A program made the translations under genes and the position numbers. From JASEGV01 sp037443545 (GTDB lineage Bacteria; Bacteroidota; Ignavibacteria; UBA10030; BY39), in the NCBI GenBank assembly GCA_037443545.1, contig JBBIOD010000103.1, positions 1-5,604 of the forward strand: a stretch of 5,604 bases of DNA, read 5' to 3'. Below are positions 1 to 4,596 of the stretch, piece by piece. The notes beneath the pieces were generated by a model, which saw nothing but the letters and a program-made list of their open reading frames with translations, was not told the origin of the DNA and searched no databases. Each line of letters begins with the position of its first letter. Position 1 is the first letter of the stretch.

Positions 1-62
1 TCTTTCTATGGTATTTGCGTTGAACACTTTGTTAACAAGAAACCCCAAAAAATAAACGGGCC

Positions 63-112
63 GAAGCTTCGTCTGCGCGCTATATTTGGGAAGGAACGCA
101 CAGACAAGCTTC
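63..112. other. Imperfect inverted repeat / leader hairpin
   Basis: Two arms pair across a 17-base loop (80-96). Positions 63-69 pair with 106-112, 71-75 with 101-105, and 77-79 with 97-99, leaving one bulged base (c70) and one mismatch (c76/a100). That gives 15 paired bases, many of them GC. On the plus strand it sits 14 bases before the SD of the small ORF at 137, so it could be a 5'-leader structure. It is not a convincing terminator: on the plus strand no T-run follows, and on the minus strand the T-run begins only after several GC bases. Function unknown. Confidence 0.45.
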
Positions 113-136
113 ATTTAAAGCATCATGGGAGGAATA

Positions 137-238
137 ATGCTTACCCTGAATAAAAAGAATTTAAACACACGATCGTTACTTTTAATATGTATGACGTTTT
201 TAATGACTTCCTACCGTGCATTCTTCAATTTCAGTTAA
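137..238 (+). CDS. Small ORF (33 aa) with strong SD and signal-peptide-like sequence, possibly a truncated gene start
   Basis: ATG at 137 is preceded by GGGAGG (127-132) with four bases between, a strong ribosome binding site. The 33-residue product has a basic N-terminus (MLTLNKKNLNTR) followed by a hydrophobic stretch (SLLLICMTFLMTS), which looks like a Sec signal peptide or one membrane anchor, and then stops at TAA 236-238. The last third of the ORF lies in the repeat-rich segment that begins near 200. A likely reading is that this is the start of a secreted-protein gene whose remainder was replaced or displaced by that segment. It could instead be a genuine small membrane peptide or leader peptide. 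I recognise no family. No remainder of such a gene is visible downstream. Confidence 0.35.
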   Translation: MLTLNKKNLNTRSLLLICMTFLMTSYRAFFNFS

Positions 239-400
239 CCCTGTAGGACTTTCTACCAAAGGTGCCCCCTTAGCAGATAAGCAACGATCAACCTCCAGTT
301 GTAAACCTACGACAACACAGATTTTTTTCGTGAACCTGTAGGATTCGTCCCGAAGGGATTTCGTGAATAAAAGACTTTTTATGAACGGAATCACTTCAAC
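200..400. repeat. Repeat-rich segment with short copies of tRNA T-arm sequence
   Basis: This stretch carries several short matches to the tRNA just to its right. Bases 239-251 equal tRNA bases 423-435 (13 of 13). Bases 304-313 equal 437-446 (10 of 10) and are followed by CAGATT, as in the tRNA. CACAGATT at 316-323 equals 403-410, and CCTGTAGGA at 335-343 equals 424-432. It also holds a direct repeat TTTCGTGAA (326-334 and 359-367) flanking a small palindrome TCCCGAAGGGA (348-358), and a GTTGT/ACAAC inverted pair (298-302/312-316). A 64-codon minus-strand reading frame crosses it, but its sequence resembles no protein I know and I regard it as non-coding. It may be a dispersed repeat unit or a decayed tRNA-associated insertion; a genome-wide search is needed to tell. 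Confidence 0.45.
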
Positions 401-415
401 CGCACAGATTGTTTT

Positions 416-492
416 TGGTGGGCCCTGTAGGACTTGAACCTACGACCCGCAGATTATGAGTCTGCTGCTCTAACCAACTGAGCTAAGGGCCC
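416..492 (-). tRNA. tRNA with CAU anticodon, probably tRNA-Ile2 (lysidine type); tRNA-Met is the alternative
   Basis: The minus strand folds into a complete cloverleaf of 77 bases including an encoded CCA (416-418). The acceptor stem is GGGCCCU/AGGGCCC with discriminator A. The D-arm reads GCUCAGUUGGUUAGAGC, the anticodon stem is GCAGA/UCUGC with loop CUCAUAA, and the T-arm is GUAGG-UUCAAGU-CCUAC. The anticodon CAU (456-458) is read as Met unless C34 becomes lysidine. The acceptor stem has C4-G69 and C5-G68, the pairs reported as TilS recognition elements, and the whole sequence resembles the E. coli and B. subtilis minor tRNA-Ile far more than their elongator tRNA-Met. Pairing of all stems makes the tRNA call very secure; the Ile2 identity is inference from memory of those sequences. 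Confidence 0.96.
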
Positions 493-517
493 TTCAAAGC
501 ATCGTTATTACTGACAA

Positions 518-546
518 AATATACTACTTATAGGTATAAAAAACAA
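518..546 (-). promoter_or_regulatory. Sigma70-type promoter for the tRNA
   Basis: On the minus strand TTGTTT (541-546) and TATATT (518-523) are separated by 17 bases. Transcription would start near 511, about 20 bases before the mature tRNA 5' end at 492, a typical distance. The consensus match, the spacing and the position all agree. Confidence 0.5.
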
Positions 547-970
547 GAATTTCTCATTTTTTTTTAAAAGGTACTATTGCCTCACTTGCAAACCTTGATG
601 AAGCTGATTAGAGGAAAAGGTATTTGCAATATTAATAGCAAAATCATCAGAAGGTAGAGATAAAAAATGATTCATCATACACACGAGTGTGAGATCTTTT
701 TGACCGTTTCTTTTTCGAAGTTCCAAACTCGTAGGAGGTTTTCACCTCCTTGATTGTTGGTAACGTTGTGCAAATGCTTTGGTCATAGTTGTTTCCGGTT
801 CCGATTTCTGTCGAATTTCTATTCAAAATCATCATATTTGGCTTAATATCTAAGAAAATCGGGCATAGTCTCATAGAAAACAACTTCGCTTTATTTAATT
901 TTCATATAGATTATTACATGAGTCAAGGAATACTTTTCTTTTAGATTTTTTGGTGAGGCAAATAGAAAGG
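547..970. other. Mostly non-coding stretch with no confidently identified gene
   Basis: Between the tRNA promoter and the next operon's promoter I find no recognisable gene. A 78-codon minus-strand ORF (647-883) has a start without an SD and a product rich in Lys, Arg, Ser and Thr that matches no family I know. Its codons are not obviously wrong for this genome, so a hypothetical protein or a gene remnant cannot be excluded. The stretch also holds the perfect hairpin at 733-750, listed separately, and long A/T runs. No second tRNA or known riboswitch motif was seen. Confidence 0.4.
733..750. other. Perfect 7-bp hairpin with SD-like and anti-SD-like arms
   Basis: AGGAGGT (733-739) pairs exactly with ACCTCCT (744-750) across a TTTC loop, which reads GAAA (a GNRA tetraloop) on the minus strand. 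Positions 742-751 read TCACCTCCTT, identical to the usual 3' tail of 16S rRNA, so a plus-strand transcript would carry an anti-SD sequence folded against an SD. No T-run follows on either strand, so it is not a standard terminator. Function unknown. Confidence 0.5.
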
Positions 971-999
971 TTGGAGAATAAGGAATAATTCGTTATATT
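971..999 (+). promoter_or_regulatory. Sigma70-type promoter for the zinc-ribbon/rpsU operon
   Basis: TTGGAG (971-976) and TATATT (994-999) are separated by exactly 17 bases, giving a start near 1006 and a leader of about 75 bases before the ATG at 1082. The -10 box is the same hexamer as in the tRNA promoter of this window. Confidence 0.5.
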
Positions 1000-1003
1000 G
1001 AAG

Positions 1004-1039
1004 TGAGTAATTTCACTCCTAATTTCTCAGATTTACTCA
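1004..1039. promoter_or_regulatory. Inverted repeat at the predicted transcript start of the rpsU operon
   Basis: TGAGTAA (1004-1010) and TTACTCA (1033-1039) are perfect inverted copies 22 bases apart. They lie directly after the predicted -10 box, at the 5' end of the leader. A shorter AGTGA/TCACT pair (1002-1006/1012-1016) overlaps the left arm, so two alternative hairpins are possible. It could be an operator or an RNA leader structure; the sequence does not say which. Confidence 0.3.
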
Positions 1040-1081
1040 TTTCGATAGTTTTATTTTCAATTTAATTATTAAAGGTAAGTT

Positions 1082-1507
1082 ATGGGTAAAAGTAAAATTT
1101 CTTTGCGACAATGTATTCATTGCAGTCTAACTACAAAAATGGTAATGGTTGGTGAAATGGCAGGTGTTACAGATAAGATCTGGTACCGCTGCCCTCGATG
1201 CCATCACTTATCATTATTGAGCCCGATTATCGAGAGTGGAACTGATAGCGCAGGAAACGGAGAAAAAATAAAAAAACATTACAACCCAGAAATTACTTAC
1301 ACGCTTGGTGAAAGAATTTTTCACGACGCACTGAACGACTTCGGAAAAGTAATTAAGAAAGAAACAACATCTGACGGAAGCCATGCAATCATTGTCAAGT
1401 TTGAGAATATTGGCGAGCGCAGATTAATTGAAAACTATAAATTAGAAAACGTATTCGAAAATGAAATTTCAGAAACAAATACACCGCATCGAGAGGAGGT
1501 GAAGTGA
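1082..1507 (+). CDS. Zinc-ribbon protein with C-terminal SH3-like (UvrD/PcrA Tudor-type or CarD-like) domain
   Basis: This 141-residue protein has two visible parts. Residues 11-40 form a four-cysteine zinc ribbon, C11-x2-C14 and C37-x2-C40, followed by H41-H42. Residues about 72-122 (YTLGERIFHDALNDFGKV, then a beta-rich stretch ending in GERRLIENY) resemble the small SH3/Tudor-like barrel at the C-terminus of PcrA/UvrD helicases, which binds RNA polymerase, and more loosely CarD-type domains. A role in transcription or nucleic-acid binding is therefore plausible but not shown. A lysine-rich linker lies between the two parts and an acidic tail follows. The ATG at 1082 has only a weak SD (AAAGGTAAG). 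The gene is the first of a two-gene operon and its TGA stop directly abuts the rpsU start, so the two proteins are very probably co-expressed. It is a real gene; the exact function is unknown. Confidence 0.8.
   Translation: MGKSKISLRQCIHCSLTTKMVMVGEMAGVTDKIWYRCPRCHHLSLLSPIIESGTDSAGNGEKIKKHYNPEITYTLGERIFHDALNDFGKVIKKETTSDGSHAIIVKFENIGERRLIENYKLENVFENEISETNTPHREEVK
1493..1502 (+). promoter_or_regulatory. Near-perfect Shine-Dalgarno that sets the rpsU TTG start
   Basis: GAGGAGGTGA lies within the last codons of the upstream gene and can pair along its length with the 16S rRNA tail. Eight bases separate GGAGG from the TTG at 1508, a normal spacing. This supports TTG as the true start even though no ATG or in-frame GTG is available nearby. 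Confidence 0.7.
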
Positions 1508-1708
1508 TTGATCGGCATCAATATTCAAGATCACGAGAATATCGACAAAGCTCTAAGAAGATTTAAGAAAAAATATGAACGATCAGGCGTACTGAAAGAA
1601 TTTAAGAAAAGAACTTTCTTTACGAAACCTTCAGTCAAGAAGCGAATGGCAAGAATAAAAGCAGTTCGCAGAGCTTACAGAACCCGGATGGAAGAAACAT
1701 CTATGTAA
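1508..1708 (+). CDS. rpsU: Small ribosomal subunit protein bS21
   Basis: The 66-residue product is small and strongly basic and has the bS21 layout: a short beta-type start (MIGINIQDHENIDKALRRFK), then KKYERSGVLKEFKKRTFFTKPSVKK split over residues about 20-45, and an Arg/Lys-rich helix to the end. It matches E. coli S21 in the ALRRFK, GVL and KP positions. bS21 sits on the 30S platform near the anti-SD end of 16S rRNA and helps initiation. The start codon is TTG, directly after the TGA of the preceding gene and in the same frame. A strong SD precedes it and a strong terminator follows. In some Bacteroidota bS21 is known to affect anti-SD access and an rpsU SD serves autoregulation; the present arrangement would fit that, but this is inference. 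Confidence 0.95.
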   Translation: MIGINIQDHENIDKALRRFKKKYERSGVLKEFKKRTFFTKPSVKKRMARIKAVRRAYRTRMEETSM

Positions 1709-1711
1709 TCG

Positions 1712-1750
1712 AAAACCCTACCTCAATCAGCAGGTAGGGTTTTTTATTTT
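1712..1750 (+). terminator. Rho-independent terminator of the rpsU operon
   Basis: A perfect 12-bp stem pairs 1712-1723 with 1732-1743 around an 8-base loop. The right arm ends in T's that continue as TTATTTT. It begins 3 bases after the rpsU stop. Because the left arm is A-rich, the same stem ends in four T's on the minus strand too, so it may also act weakly on the convergent dipeptidase gene, whose stop is at 1744-1746. Confidence 0.92.
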
Positions 1751-2934
1751 AATACCTTTTCGATTACTCTTAAAAAATTTCCACCTAAAATTTTTCGAAT
1801 ATCATTCTCCGAATACCCTCGCTTCAATAATTCTTTCGTGATCTCTGGATAATACGATACATCGTCTAATCCTATAGGCGTAACTCCGATGCCATCGAAA
1901 TCTGAGCCGAGCCCTACGTAATCAACTCCTACAAGTTTTACGACGTAATCCACATGGTCAATCAGGTCGCTTATTGTCGGCAGTATCTTATCATATTCTT
2001 CTTTCAACATTCTGCCAATCACCTTTTCGCGTGATAATGCCGAACCTTTCCAAGATTTTTTTAAAGCTTTTACTTTTGCTTCGTGCCGCTTCCGCAATAC
2101 TTCTACTTTTTTACTGAATGTTTTATCTAAAAAATATGGGGCAAAATTTACAGCCACCAACCCGCCTGTGTTGGCAATTGCTTTAATTTGGTCGTCCTTT
2201 AAATTTCGGTAGTGCTGAAAAATATTCCAGACTGATGAATGAGAAGCGATGATTGGATTTTTTGAAGTTTCAATTATGTCCCAAAAAGTTTTCTCGCCGG
2301 AGTGTGAAACATCGATTAAAATTCCAAGTTCATCCATCCGTTGAACAAACCTTTTACCAAGATTAGTTAAACCTTTAAACTTCAATTTTTTTGAGTTGTT
2401 CGTTTCATCCTCGGCCGAAGTTGCCCAACTCGTGCTGTTGTTCCAGGTAGGCATTATCGAACGAACTCCTGCGGAATAAAAATAATCAAGATTCTGAATC
2501 GAATCGCCAAGTGGATGAGCCCCTTCCATACTTATTAGAAGGGCTATTTTCCCTTCTTTATTTATCTTTTCAAGGTCAGAGGCAGTAAGCGCAACCCGTA
2601 TGGATGCTGGATATTTTTTAGCAAAATTTAGAAGAGCTTCGATTTGGTTGTTCGCCTGTTCGAAATAAGATTTGGATTTGTTTGCTGGAGGAACCCATAC
2701 CGAGAAAAACGAAGCATCGACTCCCCCCGATTTCAAACGGGGTAAATCTATATGTCCTTTTATAGTTTGCAAACCTAAATCTTCTCCCTCTAACAAACGG
2801 TGAACGGCGTCGTTATGTCCATCGAAGATGTAGGCTTCGTGGTGGATTTTTTTATAATCCAGATGTGTTTGAAAAGCAGTGAGAGATAAGAGTATCAACG
2901 TAATTAATCCGATTTTAAAAAAATTAAGGAACAT
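1744..2934 (-). CDS. Membrane dipeptidase (renal dipeptidase-like, peptidase family M19), exported
   Basis: The 396-residue enzyme should hydrolyse dipeptides, including those with a D-residue at the C-terminus, using a two-zinc centre in a TIM-barrel. Comparison with human DPEP1 from memory places all key residues: H40 and D42 (FDGHND), the bridging E137 (SMEGAH), H211 (IDVSHS), H232 (ASHSS), substrate-binding R243 (HYRN) and D345 (GSDFDG). The C-terminal RKILGGNFLRV is also typical of the family. Residues 1-23 form a hydrophobic signal sequence without a lipobox cysteine, so the protein is exported or held in the membrane by it. A lysine-rich segment (271-312) is an insert of the usual bacterial type. 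No SD precedes the ATG, and a terminator ends only about 20 bases upstream. The gene converges on the rpsU terminator. Family assignment is secure; the exact substrate is not known. Confidence 0.95.
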   Translation of the reverse strand: MFLNFFKIGLITLILLSLTAFQTHLDYKKIHHEAYIFDGHNDAVHRLLEGEDLGLQTIKGHIDLPRLKSGGVDASFFSVWVPPANKSKSYFEQANNQIEALLNFAKKYPASIRVALTASDLEKINKEGKIALLISMEGAHPLGDSIQNLDYFYSAGVRSIMPTWNNSTSWATSAEDETNNSKKLKFKGLTNLGKRFVQRMDELGILIDVSHSGEKTFWDIIETSKNPIIASHSSVWNIFQHYRNLKDDQIKAIANTGGLVAVNFAPYFLDKTFSKKVEVLRKRHEAKVKALKKSWKGSALSREKVIGRMLKEEYDKILPTISDLIDHVDYVVKLVGVDYVGLGSDFDGIGVTPIGLDDVSYYPEITKELLKRGYSENDIRKILGGNFLRVIEKVLK

Positions 2935-2953
2935 AATTAGATTTGAGATTGAT

Positions 2954-2996
2954 AAAAAAAATAAAAAGGAGGCTCGATTTATATCAAGCCCCCTTT
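2954..2996 (-). terminator. Rho-independent terminator after hc1 (possible attenuator before the dipeptidase)
   Basis: On the minus strand 2983-2996 pairs with 2965-2978 over 14 bp (two G-U pairs) around an ATAA loop. A T-rich tail of about eleven bases follows (2954-2964, one A interrupting). It lies 20 bases downstream of the hc1 stop and its tail ends 19 bases before the dipeptidase ATG. Confidence 0.9.
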
Positions 2997-3016
2997 ATAT
3001 GAAACCTGTGTAATAC

Positions 3017-3220
3017 TTACGTAGTCGGCGAATCGCCGCCCGATGTATCGGTAGTCTTTAATTCTTGAACTTCTTTACGGATTTCCTGTGCTTTCCGTTT
3101 TATTTCGTTCATAGCTTTTCGGACTCGTGTTCCGGCAGACTTGTTACCTTTGTCGTAGAATTTTACAAAATCTTTTTCGAAACTTGCAACCAGGTCTCGT
3201 AATTCATTATATCGGCTCAT
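3017..3220 (-). CDS. Histone H1-like protein (Hc1 family), short form
   Basis: The 67-residue product is helical and charged, with the signature region FYDKGNKSAGTRVRKAMNEI (residues 21-40) and then KRKAQEIRKEVQELK (41-55), as in the small bacterial Hc1-type proteins found across Bacteroidota and relatives. It probably binds DNA and contributes to nucleoid structure. Unlike chlamydial Hc1 it has no long Lys/Ala/Pro-rich tail; it ends in a short Thr/Ser/Gly/Asp stretch (56-67). The ATG has a strong SD (AAGGAGGT, five bases after GGAGG). It lies 67 bases downstream of the speY-like gene in the same direction with no terminator between, so they may share a transcript, although a promoter in the AT-rich gap is possible. 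A strong terminator follows. Confidence 0.85.
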   Translation of the reverse strand: MSRYNELRDLVASFEKDFVKFYDKGNKSAGTRVRKAMNEIKRKAQEIRKEVQELKTTDTSGGDSPTT

Positions 3221-3224
3221 TAAA

Positions 3225-3234
3225 ACCTCCTTTT
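3225..3234 (-). promoter_or_regulatory. Strong SD of hc1
   Basis: On the minus strand AAAAGGAGGT is followed after four bases by ATG (3218-3220). It is one of three very strong ribosome binding sites in the window, in contrast with the SD-less speY and dipeptidase starts, and predicts high expression of the histone-like protein. Confidence 0.7.
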
Positions 3235-3287
3235 GGTTTGTTATTGTTAAATATGAATTAATTTAATTATTTGAAACAGTGAATTAA

Positions 3288-4436
3288 TTACTTCTTGTAT
3301 TGTTTTGTAATTTTAGAATTTTTTAGAACGTTCTTTACGTTCCTCTCGTTCTTAATGTATTCCTGATACAGAATATCCATTAATTTCTTTCTTCGTTGAT
3401 ACAGCTTCTTTAAAGGTCGCGGTTTTACTTTTGTAAGCACGTACGATGTAATGATCGGAAGTGCAATCGTCGAATCGTTGTAAACTACTACCGTGTCGGG
3501 AAGTTGGCTCGGGTCAACTTTTCCCCAGCTTACAGCTTCCGAAGGAGTGGCGCCCGATAAACCACCTGTATCGGGACGTGCATCGGTTATCTGTAAAAAG
3601 TAATCGTGTCCTTTTTCGTCAATCTTTAAAACTTCTTGCAACTGTGGTTCTGTTTGAAGCATAAAGTTTTTTGGCGAACCGCCGCCTAAAATAAAAACAC
3701 CGCTTTTACCGCCGCTCCGCTTGGCATTTAATACTATTGCTGCTGTTTCGTTTACATCTTGGAAAACATCTAACTTAAAATTAGTTTCTTTCAACTTAAT
3801 AGCTGCAATGTTCATCCCGATTGAACTGTCGCCGGGCGAGGGAGTATAAACCGGAACGCCACACAGATAAGCTGCAGCTAAAATGCTGTGATTTTTGATT
3901 CCGAGAATTTTTTCCCTTTCGAAAATAAACTTCCCAATCAAGTAGTGCAATTCGGAAGTCCCCATTTCTTTATCGAATTCCGGAAATTTAAAAATCTCTC
4001 TGAAAAATTCATCTGTCGAAAGCAAAACATTGTAATCGAACAAAACATCATAGATACGGACGACACCCTCTTCCCTCAAAATTCTGTCATCAATAAACGG
4101 AGTACCCCGGTGCATACTCAAGCCGAGTGCAAAATGTGCATCGTGATATAAATTTGCACCTGTCGAAACTAACCAATCGACGAACCCTGCTTTCATTAAA
4201 GGAACGATGCAAGTTCCCCCCAAACCGGCAGGTGTCAAGGCGCCGGTTAAACTCATTCCGATAGTAACATCTTTTTTAAACATCTTTTGAGTAAGTAAAT
4301 GGCAAGCTTCACGCAAACGAGCAGCATTGTAAGCTTGAAAATATTCATCTACTAAGGTTGTAATTGGAACATCACCCGGTATCGGTTTCTGAGTGATTTG
4401 TTTCCCTCGAAGATATTGTGTTTTAGCTCTCTTCAC
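3288..4436 (-). CDS. speY: Deoxyhypusine synthase-like protein (bacterial, probable homospermidine synthase SpeY type)
   Basis: The 382-residue protein belongs to the deoxyhypusine synthase family, NAD-dependent enzymes that move an aminobutyl group from spermidine to an amine. The family hallmark SGATPSEAVSWGK (294-306) is present, with K306 matching catalytic Lys329 of human DHS, W304 matching Trp327 and E300 matching Glu323. GGGSPKNF (251-258) is the counterpart of human GGGVVKHH. Other conserved parts are TGALTPAG (64-71) and STGANLYHDAH (91-101). Bacteria lack eIF5A, and a cyanobacterial homologue, SpeY, is known to make homospermidine, so a polyamine product is the best guess. Several human spermidine-contact residues appear changed (see findings). 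The start is GTG (4434-4436) with no SD. The basic C-terminal tail (337-382) is longer than in most relatives. It lies upstream of hc1, perhaps on one transcript. Confidence 0.9.
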   Translation of the reverse strand: MKRAKTQYLRGKQITQKPIPGDVPITTLVDEYFQAYNAARLREACHLLTQKMFKKDVTIGMSLTGALTPAGLGGTCIVPLMKAGFVDWLVSTGANLYHDAHFALGLSMHRGTPFIDDRILREEGVVRIYDVLFDYNVLLSTDEFFREIFKFPEFDKEMGTSELHYLIGKFIFEREKILGIKNHSILAAAYLCGVPVYTPSPGDSSIGMNIAAIKLKETNFKLDVFQDVNETAAIVLNAKRSGGKSGVFILGGGSPKNFMLQTEPQLQEVLKIDEKGHDYFLQITDARPDTGGLSGATPSEAVSWGKVDPSQLPDTVVVYNDSTIALPIITSYVLTKVKPRPLKKLYQRRKKLMDILYQEYIKNERNVKNVLKNSKITKQYKK

Positions 4437-4484
4437 TTATAAAATAGTTTTAGATTGATTTGACTAACCTTATATTCGATGTAA

Positions 4485-4512
4485 ATATTATAAATTTTAA
4501 AGAATTACGCAA
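4485..4512 (-). promoter_or_regulatory. Possible promoter of the speY-like gene
   Basis: On the minus strand TTGCGT (4507-4512) and TAATAT (4485-4490) are 16 bases apart, with an alternative TATAAT two bases earlier at 14-base spacing. Transcription would start about 40 bases before the GTG. The AT-rich surroundings make such matches easy to find, so this is only a candidate. Confidence 0.25.
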
Positions 4513-4513
4513 G

Positions 4514-4541
4514 TAAAATCTTTCATTTTTAAAAGATTTTA
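4514..4541. other. AT-only inverted repeat between the CPBP-like and speY-like genes
   Basis: TAAAATCTTT (4514-4523) and AAAGATTTTA (4532-4541) are perfect 10-base inverted copies with an 8-base loop. It lies 56 bases after the CPBP-like stop. With only two GC pairs and no T-run it is a poor intrinsic terminator, but it is the only hairpin in this gap. Confidence 0.3.
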
Positions 4542-4596
4542 GGGATTATTTTTGAAAACTATCGAAAATAAGCTGTTTTAATGGATTTTGAAAAGA

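Noticed and set aside
63..112. Intrinsic terminator reading of the leader hairpin
   Set aside because: No adjacent T-run on the plus strand, and on the minus strand GC bases separate the stem from the T-rich stretch.
63..160. Integron attC-like site
   Set aside because: The palindromic TTGTTAACAA nearby and the hairpin look suggestive, but the paired RYYYAAC/GTTRRRY core sites at the stem ends are absent.
200..394. 64-codon minus-strand ORF
   Set aside because: It lies over the tRNA-like repeat segment, has no SD and no recognisable family; the sequence is explained better as repeats.
3221..3287. Promoter TTTCAA-17-TATTTA before hc1
   Set aside because: Each hexamer matches only about half of the consensus in a very AT-rich gap, so it is no better than chance.
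3461..3664. 67-codon plus-strand ORF
   Set aside because: It is antisense to the well-supported deoxyhypusine-synthase-like gene and shows no family features.
3888..4151. 87-codon plus-strand ORF
   Set aside because: It is also antisense to conserved parts of the deoxyhypusine-synthase-like gene.
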